In this document: piece by piece, positions 25,900 through 35,367 of the stretch
How positions within the stretch are numbered: position 1 is the first letter of the stretch
Layout: every line of letters begins with the position of its first letter
Assembly (NCBI RefSeq): GCF_023023025.1
Contig: NZ_CP095481.1
Coordinates: 8,879,001 to 8,943,000, forward strand
Direction: 5' to 3'
DNA: 64,000 bases
Origin: Amycolatopsis sp. WQ 127309
GTDB taxonomy: Bacteria; Actinomycetota; Actinomycetes; Mycobacteriales; Pseudonocardiaceae
The notes under the pieces: model-generated
What the model was told of the DNA's origin: nothing
Seen by the model: the letters and a program-made list of their open reading frames with translations, nothing else
Database searches by the model: none
Made by a program: the position numbers and the translations under genes

Positions 25900-26790
25900 A
25901 TGGGCGTCGAGGCCCAGAACCGGGACGTCACCGCGGCTCGCCTGCTCAAGAGCTCCGCGAAGAACTCCTACGACCCGTACGTGGACATCGACTGGGCCGC
26001 GCCGCTCGCCGAGGGCAAGGCGTACATGCCGCTCGAGCGCGTCTCCCTCTACGGCACCGACCTGTGGGCGAAGCTGACGCCGGAGCAGCGGATCGAGCTG
26101 TCCAAGCACGAGATCGCCAGCATCATGAGCGTCGGGCTGTGGTTCGAGATCGTGCTGATGCAGCTGCTCGCCCGCTACGTCTTCGACCTCGACGCGCGCA
26201 CCGAGCACGCGCAGTACGCGATGACCGAGATCGGCGACGAGACGCGGCACTCGGTGATGTTCGCCCGCACCGCCGAGCGGCTCGGCGTGCCGCGCTACGG
26301 CGTGCCGAAGGCCGTGCACCGGGCGGCGAAGATCTTCGGCGCGACCGCGGCCGGGCCGTCGATGTTCGCCAGCGTGCTCGTCGCCGAGGAGACCACCGAC
26401 CGGCTGCAGCGCTCGATGATGGACGACGACGGCATCCAGCCGCTGATCCGCTCGGTCAACCGGATCCACGTCGTCGAGGAGGCCCGGCACGTCCGCTTCG
26501 CCAAGGAGGAAGTGCTGCGGGAGACGCCGAACCTGTCGAAGGCGGGCCTGCAGCGCCACCGGCTGCGGACGGCGCTGGTGGCCTTCGGCGTCGTCGACAG
26601 CATGGTCGACCCGCGGATCTACCGCAGCGTCGGGATCGCCCCGCGCGAGGGGCGCGCCGCGGCGCTGGCGAACCCGCACTTCCACGAGACGCGCCGGTGG
26701 ATGGCGGAGAAGATCGTGCCGTTCCTGCGCGACGCGGGGCTGATCGGCGGCCGTTCCGAGGGCATCTGGCGGCGCGCGCATCTCATCTGA
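25900..26790 (+). CDS. AurF-type diiron oxygenase
   Basis: A 296-residue protein with ferritin-like diiron motifs: EIGDETRHSVMF (ExxxDExxH-like) and HVVEEARHVRFAKEE (EExxH), plus an earlier Glu in WFEIVLMQ and another in VAEETTD. These fit the AurF / p-aminobenzoate N-oxygenase group, which oxidises aryl amines to nitro compounds. Many actinobacterial members outside antibiotic clusters have unknown substrates, so N-oxygenation is not certain. The start at 25900 follows GGAG. A divergent TetR gene is the likely regulator. Confidence 0.82.
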   Translation: MGVEAQNRDVTAARLLKSSAKNSYDPYVDIDWAAPLAEGKAYMPLERVSLYGTDLWAKLTPEQRIELSKHEIASIMSVGLWFEIVLMQLLARYVFDLDARTEHAQYAMTEIGDETRHSVMFARTAERLGVPRYGVPKAVHRAAKIFGATAAGPSMFASVLVAEETTDRLQRSMMDDDGIQPLIRSVNRIHVVEEARHVRFAKEEVLRETPNLSKAGLQRHRLRTALVAFGVVDSMVDPRIYRSVGIAPREGRAAALANPHFHETRRWMAEKIVPFLRDAGLIGGRSEGIWRRAHLI

Positions 26791-26848
26791 GTCCCTGTCC
26801 GCGGAATTCCCTTCACGCCGGACGCCCGGTTCCGCCAGGATTCTCCGG

Positions 26849-27574
26849 GTGACCACAGAGTTCCCGCCCGGACCCGAGCCGCAGCCACCCGCGCCGCAGG
26901 AGCCGTGGCACCAGCCGATGCCGCCGGCCGCACCTCAGGCACCTCGGCGTCGTCCGCTGTTCGCGCGACCGGCCCTCACGGCCTTGGTCGGCTTCGTGGT
27001 GGGTGCCGTCGTGGTCGGCGTGCCGTGGCTGGTGATCGGCCTGCTCGGCGGGCCGAGCGCCCAGCCGCTGAAGCTGCCGGACACCCTCGGCGGGTTCACG
27101 ACCACACAGGCCGCGGTCACGAAGATCGCCGACGGCCGCGAAGCCGGGAAGTCGCAGATCGAGCGGTCCGACAAGGCCGAGAGCGAGAACGCCTCGCGGA
27201 TCTCGGCGGCCTACCACGGCGCGGCCGCCGTGTTCCGGTCCTACAGCGACGAGGGCCTGGAAAGCATGTTCCAGGTGGCCGCGGTCCGCGCGGACTCGCC
27301 CGAGCTGCTCGTCCAGTACGAGGACACGGCCGCGCTCGGCCTGGCGGTGCCCATGACCGAGCTGAAGCGGATCGGCGCCGTCCAGTGCCTGGTCCGCAAC
27401 GGCACCACCCCGCTGGGCCAGCCGGTCGACCCCGAGCAGTCCGTCGTCACGAACTGCCAGCGCACCGGCGGCGGCCTGACCGTCCAGCTGCAGAACACCA
27501 CCACCCACAACGCGCAGGACCCGGCGCGGTTCGCCGCGATCGTCCAAGAGGCGTGGACGGCGCTGAGCCGGTGA
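26849..27574 (+). CDS. Membrane-anchored protein with Pro-rich N-terminus
   Basis: A 241-residue protein of unknown function. The first 35 residues are proline-rich and cytoplasmic (FPPGPEPQPPAPQEP), followed by one membrane helix (about 43-67) and an extracytoplasmic domain of about 170 residues with two cysteines that could form a disulfide (QCLVRNG and TNCQRTG). It starts at GTG. The stop overlaps the GTG of the next gene (GTGA), so the acetyltransferase downstream is coupled to it. Confidence 0.75.
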   Translation: MTTEFPPGPEPQPPAPQEPWHQPMPPAAPQAPRRRPLFARPALTALVGFVVGAVVVGVPWLVIGLLGGPSAQPLKLPDTLGGFTTTQAAVTKIADGREAGKSQIERSDKAESENASRISAAYHGAAAVFRSYSDEGLESMFQVAAVRADSPELLVQYEDTAALGLAVPMTELKRIGAVQCLVRNGTTPLGQPVDPEQSVVTNCQRTGGGLTVQLQNTTTHNAQDPARFAAIVQEAWTALSR

Positions 27575-28053
27575 TCGAGACCCGCGCGGCCACCACCGCC
27601 GACGACGGCGCGCTGGCGAAGCTCGACGAGCGGACCTGGAGCCCGGAGACCTCCCCGGCGCCCGCTCCCCCGCCCGGCACGCCGTTCTTCGACGACGGCA
27701 CCCGGCCCGAAGACGTCCTGGTGGCCGAGCACGACGGCGTGGTCGCCGGGTACGTCCGGCTGGACGAGGGGTTCGGCATCGCCGCCCACCGGCACGTGCT
27801 GGTGATCGGCGGGCTCGCCGTCGACCCGGACCGCCGCCGCCTCGGCATCGGCCGGCTCCTGGTCGACGCCGCCGTCGCCGAGGCCCGCCGCCGCGGGGCG
27901 CGCAAGCTGAGCCTGCGCGTGCTCGGTCACAACACCGGCGCCCGGCGGCTCTACGCGAGCTGCGGGTTCGCGGTGGAAGGCGTGCTCCAGGACGAATTCC
28001 TGCTCGGCGGCGAGTACGTCGACGACCTTCTCATGGCCTGCGCGCTCGCTTGA
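27571..28053 (+). CDS. GNAT-family N-acetyltransferase
   Basis: A 160-residue acetyltransferase. The acetyl-CoA pocket is seen in VIGGLAVDPDRRRLGIGRLL (motif A) and the following motif B ends NTGARRLYASCGF. Motif order and length match GNAT enzymes that acetylate small amines or protein N-termini. The GTG start overlaps the upstream stop. Its own stop codon overlaps a consensus TTGACA box at 28050, the likely promoter of the ahcY leader. Confidence 0.88.
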   Translation: MIETRAATTADDGALAKLDERTWSPETSPAPAPPPGTPFFDDGTRPEDVLVAEHDGVVAGYVRLDEGFGIAAHRHVLVIGGLAVDPDRRRLGIGRLLVDAAVAEARRRGARKLSLRVLGHNTGARRLYASCGFAVEGVLQDEFLLGGEYVDDLLMACALA

Positions 28054-28079
28054 CAGGTTCCCGGCGCCTTTGCCATCCT
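28050..28079 (+). promoter_or_regulatory. Candidate promoter of the ahcY riboswitch leader
   Basis: A perfect -35 hexamer TTGACA (28050-28055) is followed after 18 bases by a weak -10, CATCCT (28074-28079). Initiation near 28086 would begin the leader just before the riboswitch. The box overlaps the acetyltransferase stop codon. Confidence 0.5.
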
Positions 28080-28120
28080 GGACGACGGAAACCGCGTGCG
28101 CCGGCCTTCGGCGCGTTTCC

Positions 28121-28193
28121 GGGCCGAGAGGCGCTGCGACGGATCTTCTTCCGCCACGCTCGGCCCGGGGATCACGGACCCAAGGGCGCCTCC
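28121..28193 (+). promoter_or_regulatory. S-adenosylhomocysteine riboswitch aptamer
   Basis: Stem P1 is perfect: GGGCCGAG (28121-28128) with CTCGGCCC (28159-28166). Inside it lie the conserved AGGCGCTGCGACGG element and a short second stem CGG/CCG with CCGCCACG, matching the SAH riboswitch core (GAGCGCUGCAA...GCCCAGG). A 3' strand GCGCCT (28187-28192) can pair with AGGCGC (28129-28134) to form the defining pseudoknot. It precedes ahcY, the SAH hydrolase gene, exactly where this riboswitch class is found. The pseudoknot strand is also the 5' side of the terminator, so bound SAH would block termination and turn ahcY on. A hairpin with arms GGAAAC/GTTTCC (28087-28120) directly precedes it. Confidence 0.82.
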
Positions 28194-28215
28194 CACTGTG
28201 GGAGGTGCCTTTTTT
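28186..28215 (+). terminator. Intrinsic terminator, riboswitch expression platform
   Basis: CCTCCCA (28189-28195) pairs with TGGGAGG (28199-28205) around loop CTG, extended by GGC/GCC, and is followed by TTTTTT (28210-28215). Its 5' arm shares bases with the aptamer's pseudoknot strand. A second weaker hairpin with arms CGGCAC/GTGCCG (28279-28295) plus TATTTT lies further down the leader. Confidence 0.85.
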
Positions 28216-28348
28216 GTATACCCGGCAAGCAAACCCGGCCCCGCGCGGCCGCGGCTAGCTCGACGCCACCCTGCCTCCCGGCACTCGCCGTGCCGTATTT
28301 TGTGCTGCCCTTTTGTCGAAACACACCGATTCCGGAGAGAACGCAAGA

Positions 28349-29809
<1,461 letters not shown>

Positions 29810-29935
29810 CCTTTCTCAGAGTTGCTCCATTTGCCGCAGTTTGGGACACCCGGAAACTGGCCATTCTCTCCTCGAGAGCGCATCCGCCCGGACGGCACGG
29901 AGCCGGGCCGGGTCTCGTGCGAAGGAGTGTGTCAA

Positions 29936-30091
29936 GTGATCGTCCTCGGTGTTATTTTGCTGGTCATCGGGTTCATTGTCGGTATTCCGGTGCTGTACAC
30001 GATCGGCATCGTGCTGGCCGTGGCCGGCGTGGCGCTGGCCATCCTCGGTGGCACGGGCCGCAAGATCGGCGGCCGCGCGCACTGGTACTGA
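29936..30091 (+). CDS. Small DUF6131-type membrane protein
   Basis: A 51-residue hydrophobic protein beginning VIVLGVILLVIGFIVG, with two membrane helices and the ending GGRAHWY, as in the small actinobacterial DUF6131 family. The GTG at 29936 has AGGAG at 29923-29927; an upstream extension to 29822 has no ribosome site. Function is unknown. It lies 126 bases after ahcY and appears separately translated. Confidence 0.75.
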   Translation: MIVLGVILLVIGFIVGIPVLYTIGIVLAVAGVALAILGGTGRKIGGRAHWY

Positions 30092-30411
30092 TCCCATGAC
30101 CCCCGCCAACGGCCTGGCGCGCGTCAGCAGCGATGCTGACCGCGCCGGGCCGTTCGGCCGTCCGGGGCCGCTACGCTGCGGCAACAGCTCTGCTTGCGCC
30201 GTGACGTAGCCGGCGTATCCACAACGGACTGCCACGGGAACGAAAAGGGTCCTCCGGCTCCGAGGGGGAGGGAGAGCCGAAGGACCTCGTTAGTGTTAGC
30301 ACATCGCCCCGGCCGTGTACACAGATGCATACACGATCGGGTTACCTCGCGGCGTGTCTCCGCACGCGGGAAGAATCCCGTTCGGACGGTCGGGCCAGCC
30401 TCTCCGTCGGG
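30092..30411. other. Intergenic region with inverted repeats and hairpin
   Basis: These 320 bases between the small membrane protein and ku contain no gene I can support. They hold a hairpin at 30248-30286 (listed) and an inverted repeat with arms GTGTA/TACAC at 30315-30334. The rest shows nothing I recognise. Confidence 0.55.
30248..30286 (-). terminator. Terminator-like hairpin with C-rich loop downstream of ku
   Basis: On the minus strand GGTCCTTCGGCTC (30286-30274) pairs with GAGCCGGAGGACC (30260-30248), with one mismatch, around the loop TCCCTCCCCCTCG and is followed by CTTTTCG. It lies about 125 bases after the ku stop in the ku direction and is the likely end of that transcript, or of a short RNA starting in the gap. 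Confidence 0.5.
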
Positions 30412-31323
30412 TCAGGCGGTCTTCTTCGGGGCACGTTTGCGCGCGGCCGGTTTCTTGGCCGGCTTCTCGTCCGCGGTGTCTTCTTCGGACACTGCCGCCT
30501 CGGACACCGCCGTCTTGGCCGCTTTCGCGGGCTTCGCGGGTTCGCGGGACTTCTTCGCCGCGTCCACACTGGCCTGCAGCGCCGCCATCAGGTCGACGAC
30601 GTCGGCCTTGGCGGTCACCGCCGCGGGCTTGGTCGTCTGCTCCCCCGCGACCTTGGCCTCGATCATCTCCTCGAGGGCCTCGCGGTAGTGGTCACGGTAC
30701 TTCTCCGGCTCGAACACCGGCTCGCCCAGCGAGTCGATCAGCGAGCCGGCCATGGACAGCTCCTGCGGCCGGATCTGCGGCGGGTCGTCGCGCAGGAACG
30801 GGAAGTCGGGCTCGCGGACCTCGTCGGGCCACAGCATCGTCGTCATCACCAGGACGTCGGCGTGCACCCGCAGCACCGCCATGCTCTCCCGCTGCCGCAC
30901 GGCGACCTTCGCGACGGCGACCTGGCTCGACTTGTGCAGCGCGTCACGCAGCACGATGTAGGGCTTCACCGCGTTCTTCTGCGGCTCCAGGTAGTACGTC
31001 CGGTCGTACTGGATCGGGTCGATCGACTCCAGCGGGACGAACTCGAGCACGTCGATCGTGCGCTGCGACGACAGCGGCAGCTCGGCCATCTCGGCGTCGG
31101 TGATCACGACCATCTCGCCGTCGGGCAATTCGTAGCCCTTGGCGATCTCGGCGTAGGGCACCTCCGCGCCGTCGACGGTGCAGAACCGCTTGTACTGGAT
31201 GCGGCCGCCGTCGGCCTCGTGCACCTGCCGGAGCGCGACGTTCTTGTTCTCCGTGGCCGCGTACATCTGGATCGGGATGGACACCAGCCCGAACGAGACC
31301 GAGCCCTTCCACATCGCCCGCAT
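30412..31323 (-). CDS. ku: Ku, DNA end-binding protein of non-homologous end joining
   Basis: A 303-residue bacterial Ku: N-terminal MRAMWKGSVSFGLVSIPIQMY and the ring-forming core, then a lysine/alanine-rich tail (KPAKKPAARKRAPKK) that helps DNA binding and ligase recruitment. Ku forms a homodimer clamp on broken ends and recruits LigD. The ATG at 31323 has GGGAGG eight bases upstream; an in-frame GTG nine bases earlier overlaps that site. LigD-type phosphoesterase and polymerase genes lie 9-11 kb away at 40308 and 41392, so the system is dispersed. Confidence 0.96.
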   Translation of the reverse strand: MRAMWKGSVSFGLVSIPIQMYAATENKNVALRQVHEADGGRIQYKRFCTVDGAEVPYAEIAKGYELPDGEMVVITDAEMAELPLSSQRTIDVLEFVPLESIDPIQYDRTYYLEPQKNAVKPYIVLRDALHKSSQVAVAKVAVRQRESMAVLRVHADVLVMTTMLWPDEVREPDFPFLRDDPPQIRPQELSMAGSLIDSLGEPVFEPEKYRDHYREALEEMIEAKVAGEQTTKPAAVTAKADVVDLMAALQASVDAAKKSREPAKPAKAAKTAVSEAAVSEEDTADEKPAKKPAARKRAPKKTA

Positions 31324-31407
31324 GCCACGCACCTCCCGATCGCACTCACGCTACGTAACAACCGTAGCCCGAAATGCCCGGCGGCGACAGCCCGGGGCGG
31401 CGACGAT

Positions 31408-32634
31408 CTAGACCTCTGCCAGGTATTTCTCCCAAAGTGCTGGGTCCATGAACCAGTGCCGGAAGTCCGTCGGATCGGTGAATCCGTTGGCGAACCGCCG
31501 GGCCACGGCCGGATTCTGCCCCGCGACGCCGAGGATCTGGAGCACGTGCGGGGGCGGCGGCTGGAGCAGCGCGTTGGTCCATTCGGTGACGTACCGGGCG
31601 TACTCCCAGTAGCGCTCGAACGTGGCGTCCATCCACGCCGCGTCGAACGCCCGGTCGCCGTGCGCCACGATCGCGTCCAGGTAGGTCGCCGCGCAGTGGC
31701 TCGCGTTGTTCGAACCCTGGCCGGTGATCGGGTCGTTCGCCACGACGACGTCGGCCATGCCCAGCACGGTCGCGCCACCGGGCAGCGTGCCGACCGGGTT
31801 GCGCACGACGGGCGTGTAGCCGCCGGCCAGCGTCGCCTTGGAGTCGGTCAGCTCGGCGTCCCGGCAGCGCTCGTACTCCCACGGCACGAACCGCTTCACC
31901 AGGTCGAGGATGCGCGCGAAGTGGGCGGCCGGGTCCGGCCGGTCGTCGAAGCAGTCCAGCGGGCCGCCGGGGACGCCCTCGAAGAAGAGGATGTCGCAGT
32001 TCCCGCTCAGCGTGTACGCCGGGATCATGAACAGCTCGCCGACGCCGGGGACGATGTTGAACCGCACCGCCGCCTTCTCCGGGTGCTCCGGGCGCCGGTG
32101 CACGCCGTGGGCGTAGGCCAGCGAGAGCGCGCGCTGCGGCTGGGTGTAGGGCGAGCGCTCGGGCACCCGGTCGAACAGCTGCACCAGCTCGCCCTTGCCG
32201 GCCGAGATGATGACCAGGTCGTAGAGCCGCGCCAGGGCGTCCAGCTCGGACGTCATCACGCCGTGGATGACGAGCTTGCCGCCGCGCTCCTCGAACAGCT
32301 CGAGCCAGCCGGCCATCTTCACCCGCTGGTCGACCGACTGGGCGACGTCGTCCAGCTCGGCGAACCAGTCGAGCGCGCGGTCGCCGTCCGGCGTGGCCAC
32401 CGAGACGCCGAGGCCCTCGACGTCCACCGCCTCGGCTTCCCAGAGGTTCACGCCGAGTTCGCGCTCGTGCCGCAGCGCGTCGTGGAACATGCACTGGGTC
32501 GACATCACGCGCCCGGACCGGATCTCGTCCGGGGTCCGCGCGGACATCACCGTGACGTCGTAGTCCTTGCCCAACAGGCCGAGGGCCAGCTGCAGCCCGG
32601 ACTGCCCGGCGCCCACGATCAGGACCTTGCGCAT
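31408..32634 (-). CDS. Styrene-monooxygenase-like (StyA-type) flavoprotein
   Basis: A 408-residue FAD protein: dinucleotide fold VLIVGAGQSGLQLALGL at residues 3-19, then MSARTPDEIRSGRVMSTQCMF, characteristic of StyA and indole/styrene epoxidases, and a GMADVVVANDPITGQGSNNA FAD-binding end. StyA enzymes need a separate flavin reductase; none is nearby. It follows the conservon ATP/GTP-binding gene after 29 bases on the same strand, with GGAGGAG before its ATG, so it seems to be the fifth gene of that operon. Conservons often end with a P450, and here a flavin oxygenase takes that place. Confidence 0.85.
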   Translation of the reverse strand: MRKVLIVGAGQSGLQLALGLLGKDYDVTVMSARTPDEIRSGRVMSTQCMFHDALRHERELGVNLWEAEAVDVEGLGVSVATPDGDRALDWFAELDDVAQSVDQRVKMAGWLELFEERGGKLVIHGVMTSELDALARLYDLVIISAGKGELVQLFDRVPERSPYTQPQRALSLAYAHGVHRRPEHPEKAAVRFNIVPGVGELFMIPAYTLSGNCDILFFEGVPGGPLDCFDDRPDPAAHFARILDLVKRFVPWEYERCRDAELTDSKATLAGGYTPVVRNPVGTLPGGATVLGMADVVVANDPITGQGSNNASHCAATYLDAIVAHGDRAFDAAWMDATFERYWEYARYVTEWTNALLQPPPPHVLQILGVAGQNPAVARRFANGFTDPTDFRHWFMDPALWEKYLAEV

Positions 32635-32663
32635 GCGGCTCTTCTCCTCCAGTCGGTCTCGGG

Positions 32664-33287
32664 TCAGGCGTGCGGGGTGCTGCCGGCCAGCTCGCGCGGG
32701 CCCGACAGGACGGCCAGCGACAGCGTGTGGCCGACCAGGTCGGTCAGGGCGGCGATCGTCGAGGCGCGGTCGCGGGCGTCGCAGGTGATCAGCGGGACGC
32801 TCGGGTCGAGGGCCAGCGCGTCGCGCACCTCGTCGAGGTCGTGCACCGGCATGCCCTCGAACTGGTTGACCGCGACGACGAACGGCAGCTCCGAGTCGTT
32901 CTCGAAGTAGTCGATCGCCGCGAACGACTCGTCGATCCGGCTGGTGTCGACCAGCACGACGGCGCCGAGCGCGCCGCGGCTGAGGTCGTCCCAGAGGAAC
33001 CAGAACCGCGCCTGCCCCGGCGTGCCGAACAGGTACAGCAGCAGGTCCGGGCGCAGCGTGATGCGGCCGAAGTCCATCGCGACGGTCGTGGTCGACTTGC
33101 CGCCGGGCGGGACGTCGTCGATCCCCTCGCCGGCCTCGGTCATCCACGCCTCGTTGCTCATCGGCGGGATCTCCGACACCGCGCCGACGAAGGTGGTCTT
33201 GCCGACACCGAAGCCCCCGGCGACGACGATCTTCGCGGAGATCGTCAGCAGTCCGCCCTCAGACGGGGAGCCGCTTGAGCCCATCAA
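32664..33287 (-). CDS. Conservon ATP/GTP-binding protein (CvnD-type)
   Basis: A 207-residue small GTPase-like protein with P-loop GGFGVGKTTFVGAVSE, switch region DFGRITL, DTPGQ-like GTPGQARFWF and specificity loop NQFEG. This is the fourth component of actinobacterial conservons, which behave like membrane-associated GTPase signalling sets controlling secondary metabolism or development. It overlaps the DUF742 gene by 29 bases, the usual conservon layout. Confidence 0.92.
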   Translation of the reverse strand: MMGSSGSPSEGGLLTISAKIVVAGGFGVGKTTFVGAVSEIPPMSNEAWMTEAGEGIDDVPPGGKSTTTVAMDFGRITLRPDLLLYLFGTPGQARFWFLWDDLSRGALGAVVLVDTSRIDESFAAIDYFENDSELPFVVAVNQFEGMPVHDLDEVRDALALDPSVPLITCDARDRASTIAALTDLVGHTLSLAVLSGPRELAGSTPHA

Positions 33288-33663
33288 GGATCCTCTCGAG
33301 CACGTTCGTGTCGTGGTGGTAGGCGTGCGCCGTGGGGTGGACGAAGACCGCGCCCTGCGACGCGAGGTCGCCGATCAGCACGCGCACCACGCCCAGCGGC
33401 AGGTCCAGCCCGACCGACAGCTCGGCGATCGAGCACCGCACCCGGGCGCGTTCGTAGAGCGCGCGCGACTCCGGCATGAGCGTGTCGCCGAGCGACGGGT
33501 CGTAGCGGGGCACCGAAACCAGCGTCTCGACCAGCAGCTGGTGGCGGGTGCTGGTCCGGCCGCCGGTGAGCGCGTACGCGCGGATCCGGCGGCTGCGGCG
33601 CGGTAGCGGGGCGTCGGCGGGACTGTCCCGTGTGGACACTGGCTTCACATCCTTGTGTGGCAC
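33259..33663 (-). CDS. Conservon DUF742 protein (CvnC-type)
   Basis: A 134-residue DUF742 protein, recognised by RRIRAYALTGGRTSTRHQLLVETLVS and the winged-helix-like centre RCSIAELSVGLDLPLGVVRVLIGDL. It is the third gene of the conservon. The GTG start at 33663 is the longest option; a GTG a few codons later is also possible, since no strong ribosome site decides. Confidence 0.9.
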   Translation of the reverse strand: MPHKDVKPVSTRDSPADAPLPRRSRRIRAYALTGGRTSTRHQLLVETLVSVPRYDPSLGDTLMPESRALYERARVRCSIAELSVGLDLPLGVVRVLIGDLASQGAVFVHPTAHAYHHDTNVLERILDGLKRLPV

Positions 33664-33670
33664 GACCGCA

Positions 33671-34108
33671 TCACACCCGAGGCCGGCGCGCGGACAGCAC
33701 CTGGCGCAGCTCGGCGCGCACCTCGGGGGTGAGCGCGTGGCCGGCGTTGGTGATGAACTGGGTCATCTCGTAGGCGACCACCTTCATGTCGGCCTCCCCC
33801 GCGGTCAGCACCGCCAGCCCGGCACCGGAACCGATGCCCATGAACAGGAAGTAGCCGTGGGTGAGCCGGATGATGATCTGCTCGCAGGCGCCCTTGCCGA
33901 ACAGCGCCGCGCTGTTGCCGGCCAGCGAGAGCAGCCCGCTGGCGATGGCCGCGAGCTGCTCGGCCTCGGCCTCGCCGACGGAGTCGGACGCGGTGAGCGG
34001 GAAGCCGTCGACGCTCATGATGAGCGCGTGGCTGACGCCGTGGACCTTGCGCACGAAGTCGTCGAGCAGCCAGGCGAAGTCCGCCGGGGCCGGGTGCGGT
34101 GCGCTCAC
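33671..34108 (-). CDS. Conservon roadblock/LC7 protein (CvnB-type)
   Basis: A 145-residue roadblock/LC7 protein (FAWLLDDFVRKVHGVSHALIMSVDG), a family that acts on small GTPases as activator or scaffold. It is the second conservon gene. The GTG start overlaps the TGA of the sensor kinase (GTGA) and has GGAGG nine bases upstream. Confidence 0.92.
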   Translation of the reverse strand: MSAPHPAPADFAWLLDDFVRKVHGVSHALIMSVDGFPLTASDSVGEAEAEQLAAIASGLLSLAGNSAALFGKGACEQIIIRLTHGYFLFMGIGSGAGLAVLTAGEADMKVVAYEMTQFITNAGHALTPEVRAELRQVLSARRPRV

Positions 34109-35367
34109 GAGGTGGATCCTCCGGGCGTTTCGTCGTGCGGGGTGCGATCGCGGTGGCGCTCGCTCAGCGCGGCCCGCTCGCCGTCGGCGAACGCGCCGAG
34201 GTCCGCGAGCAGCTTGTCGTGACCGGCGGACGCGGGCTCCGTGACCGGCGGCGGCGGTTCGGGCGCGGCGCCGCGGATGCTGCCGGGCACGCGACGCGGC
34301 AGGCCGTTGGTCGTGGTGCCGCCGTCGTGCTCGACCGGCCGGGGCCGGGGCGCGGGCTTGCGCGGCAGCGGCGCGGCGGGCTCCTCCCGCGGGAAGGCGC
34401 CCGGACGCCGGCGCGGCAGCCCGCCCGCGGCGACCGGCTCGCCGGTGCCCTCGGGCTCGACCGGCTCGGCGGTGACGGTGCGGGTGCCCGACCACGCGCG
34501 TTCGGCGAGCTCGGTGACGATGCCGGTGGGCAGCAGCACGGTGGCGACCGTGCCGTGCGGGCTGCGCCGGTCGAGGCGGACGGTGACGTCGTGGCGGGCC
34601 GAGAGCCGGGCCACGACGGCGAGGCCCATGTGCCGCGCGGCGCCGTCGTCGAGGTCGCCGCCCGCGGCCAGGCGGGTGTTGAGGCCCGAGACGCGCTCGG
34701 GCGGGATGCCGATGCCCTCGTCCTCGATCCGGACGAGCACGCTGCCCTGCTCGGTCAGGTGGGCGCTGACGTGCACCGGGGAGCTCGGCGACGACTGGTT
34801 GGCGGCGTTGTCGAACAATTCCGCGAACACCCGGCCCAGGTCCTCCGCGGCGAAGCCGACGACCCCGAGGTCGACGACCCGGCCGATGGTGATCCGGGCG
34901 TAGTGGTCGATCGAGGACATCGCCTCGCGCATGAGGTCGAGCAGCGACGTGGCGCGCGCGGCCTCGTCGCCGGTGTCGTTCCCGGACAGCACGCGCAGGT
35001 TCTCGGCGTTGCGGCGCAGCCGGGTGGCGAGGTGGTCGAGCTGGTAGAGCTCGGCGAGGCGGTGGTGGTCCTCCTCCCCCGCCTCCAGCTCCTCCAGCCG
35101 CGCGAGCAGCTGGTCGACCAGGTTCAGGTCACGCAGGGCGACGCTGGCGCAGATCTCGGCCAGCGCGGGCTGCCCCGTCCCGGACTGCGGCTCGGGCCGC
35201 GACAGCGCGGCGATCGCCGGACCGGCCGCGTACTCGTCCGGGACGTACCCGGGCGCGTCGGCCTGGGGGTGCTTCGGCGGCGCCGTGAGGTACTGCGCGG
35301 CGGCGACCCGCGAGCGGTCCAGCAGGACGCGTGATCGATCCAGGATTTCCCGGGCCCGGCTCGCCAT
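34105..35367 (-). CDS. Conservon sensor histidine-kinase-like protein (CvnA-type)
   Basis: A 420-residue first gene of the conservon. The N-terminal half is helical (ALRDLNLVDQLLARLEELEAG, LDHLATRLRRNAENLRVLSG) and is followed by an HATPase domain with ELFDNAANQSSP and EDEGIGIPP. Typical conservon kinases have an extracellular domain and membrane helices; this one shows no membrane segment, so it would act in the cytoplasm. The last 130 residues are Pro/Arg-rich and low in complexity. A 21-base inverted repeat lies upstream at 35551. Confidence 0.88.
   Translation of the reverse strand: MASRAREILDRSRVLLDRSRVAAAQYLTAPPKHPQADAPGYVPDEYAAGPAIAALSRPEPQSGTGQPALAEICASVALRDLNLVDQLLARLEELEAGEEDHHRLAELYQLDHLATRLRRNAENLRVLSGNDTGDEAARATSLLDLMREAMSSIDHYARITIGRVVDLGVVGFAAEDLGRVFAELFDNAANQSSPSSPVHVSAHLTEQGSVLVRIEDEGIGIPPERVSGLNTRLAAGGDLDDGAARHMGLAVVARLSARHDVTVRLDRRSPHGTVATVLLPTGIVTELAERAWSGTRTVTAEPVEPEGTGEPVAAGGLPRRRPGAFPREEPAAPLPRKPAPRPRPVEHDGGTTTNGLPRRVPGSIRGAAPEPPPPVTEPASAGHDKLLADLGAFADGERAALSERHRDRTPHDETPGGSTS

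Noticed and set aside
30248..30286. 6C RNA in the ku/ahcY gap
   Set aside because: Only one C-rich loop hairpin is present and the known 6C layout has two; a terminator reading is simpler.
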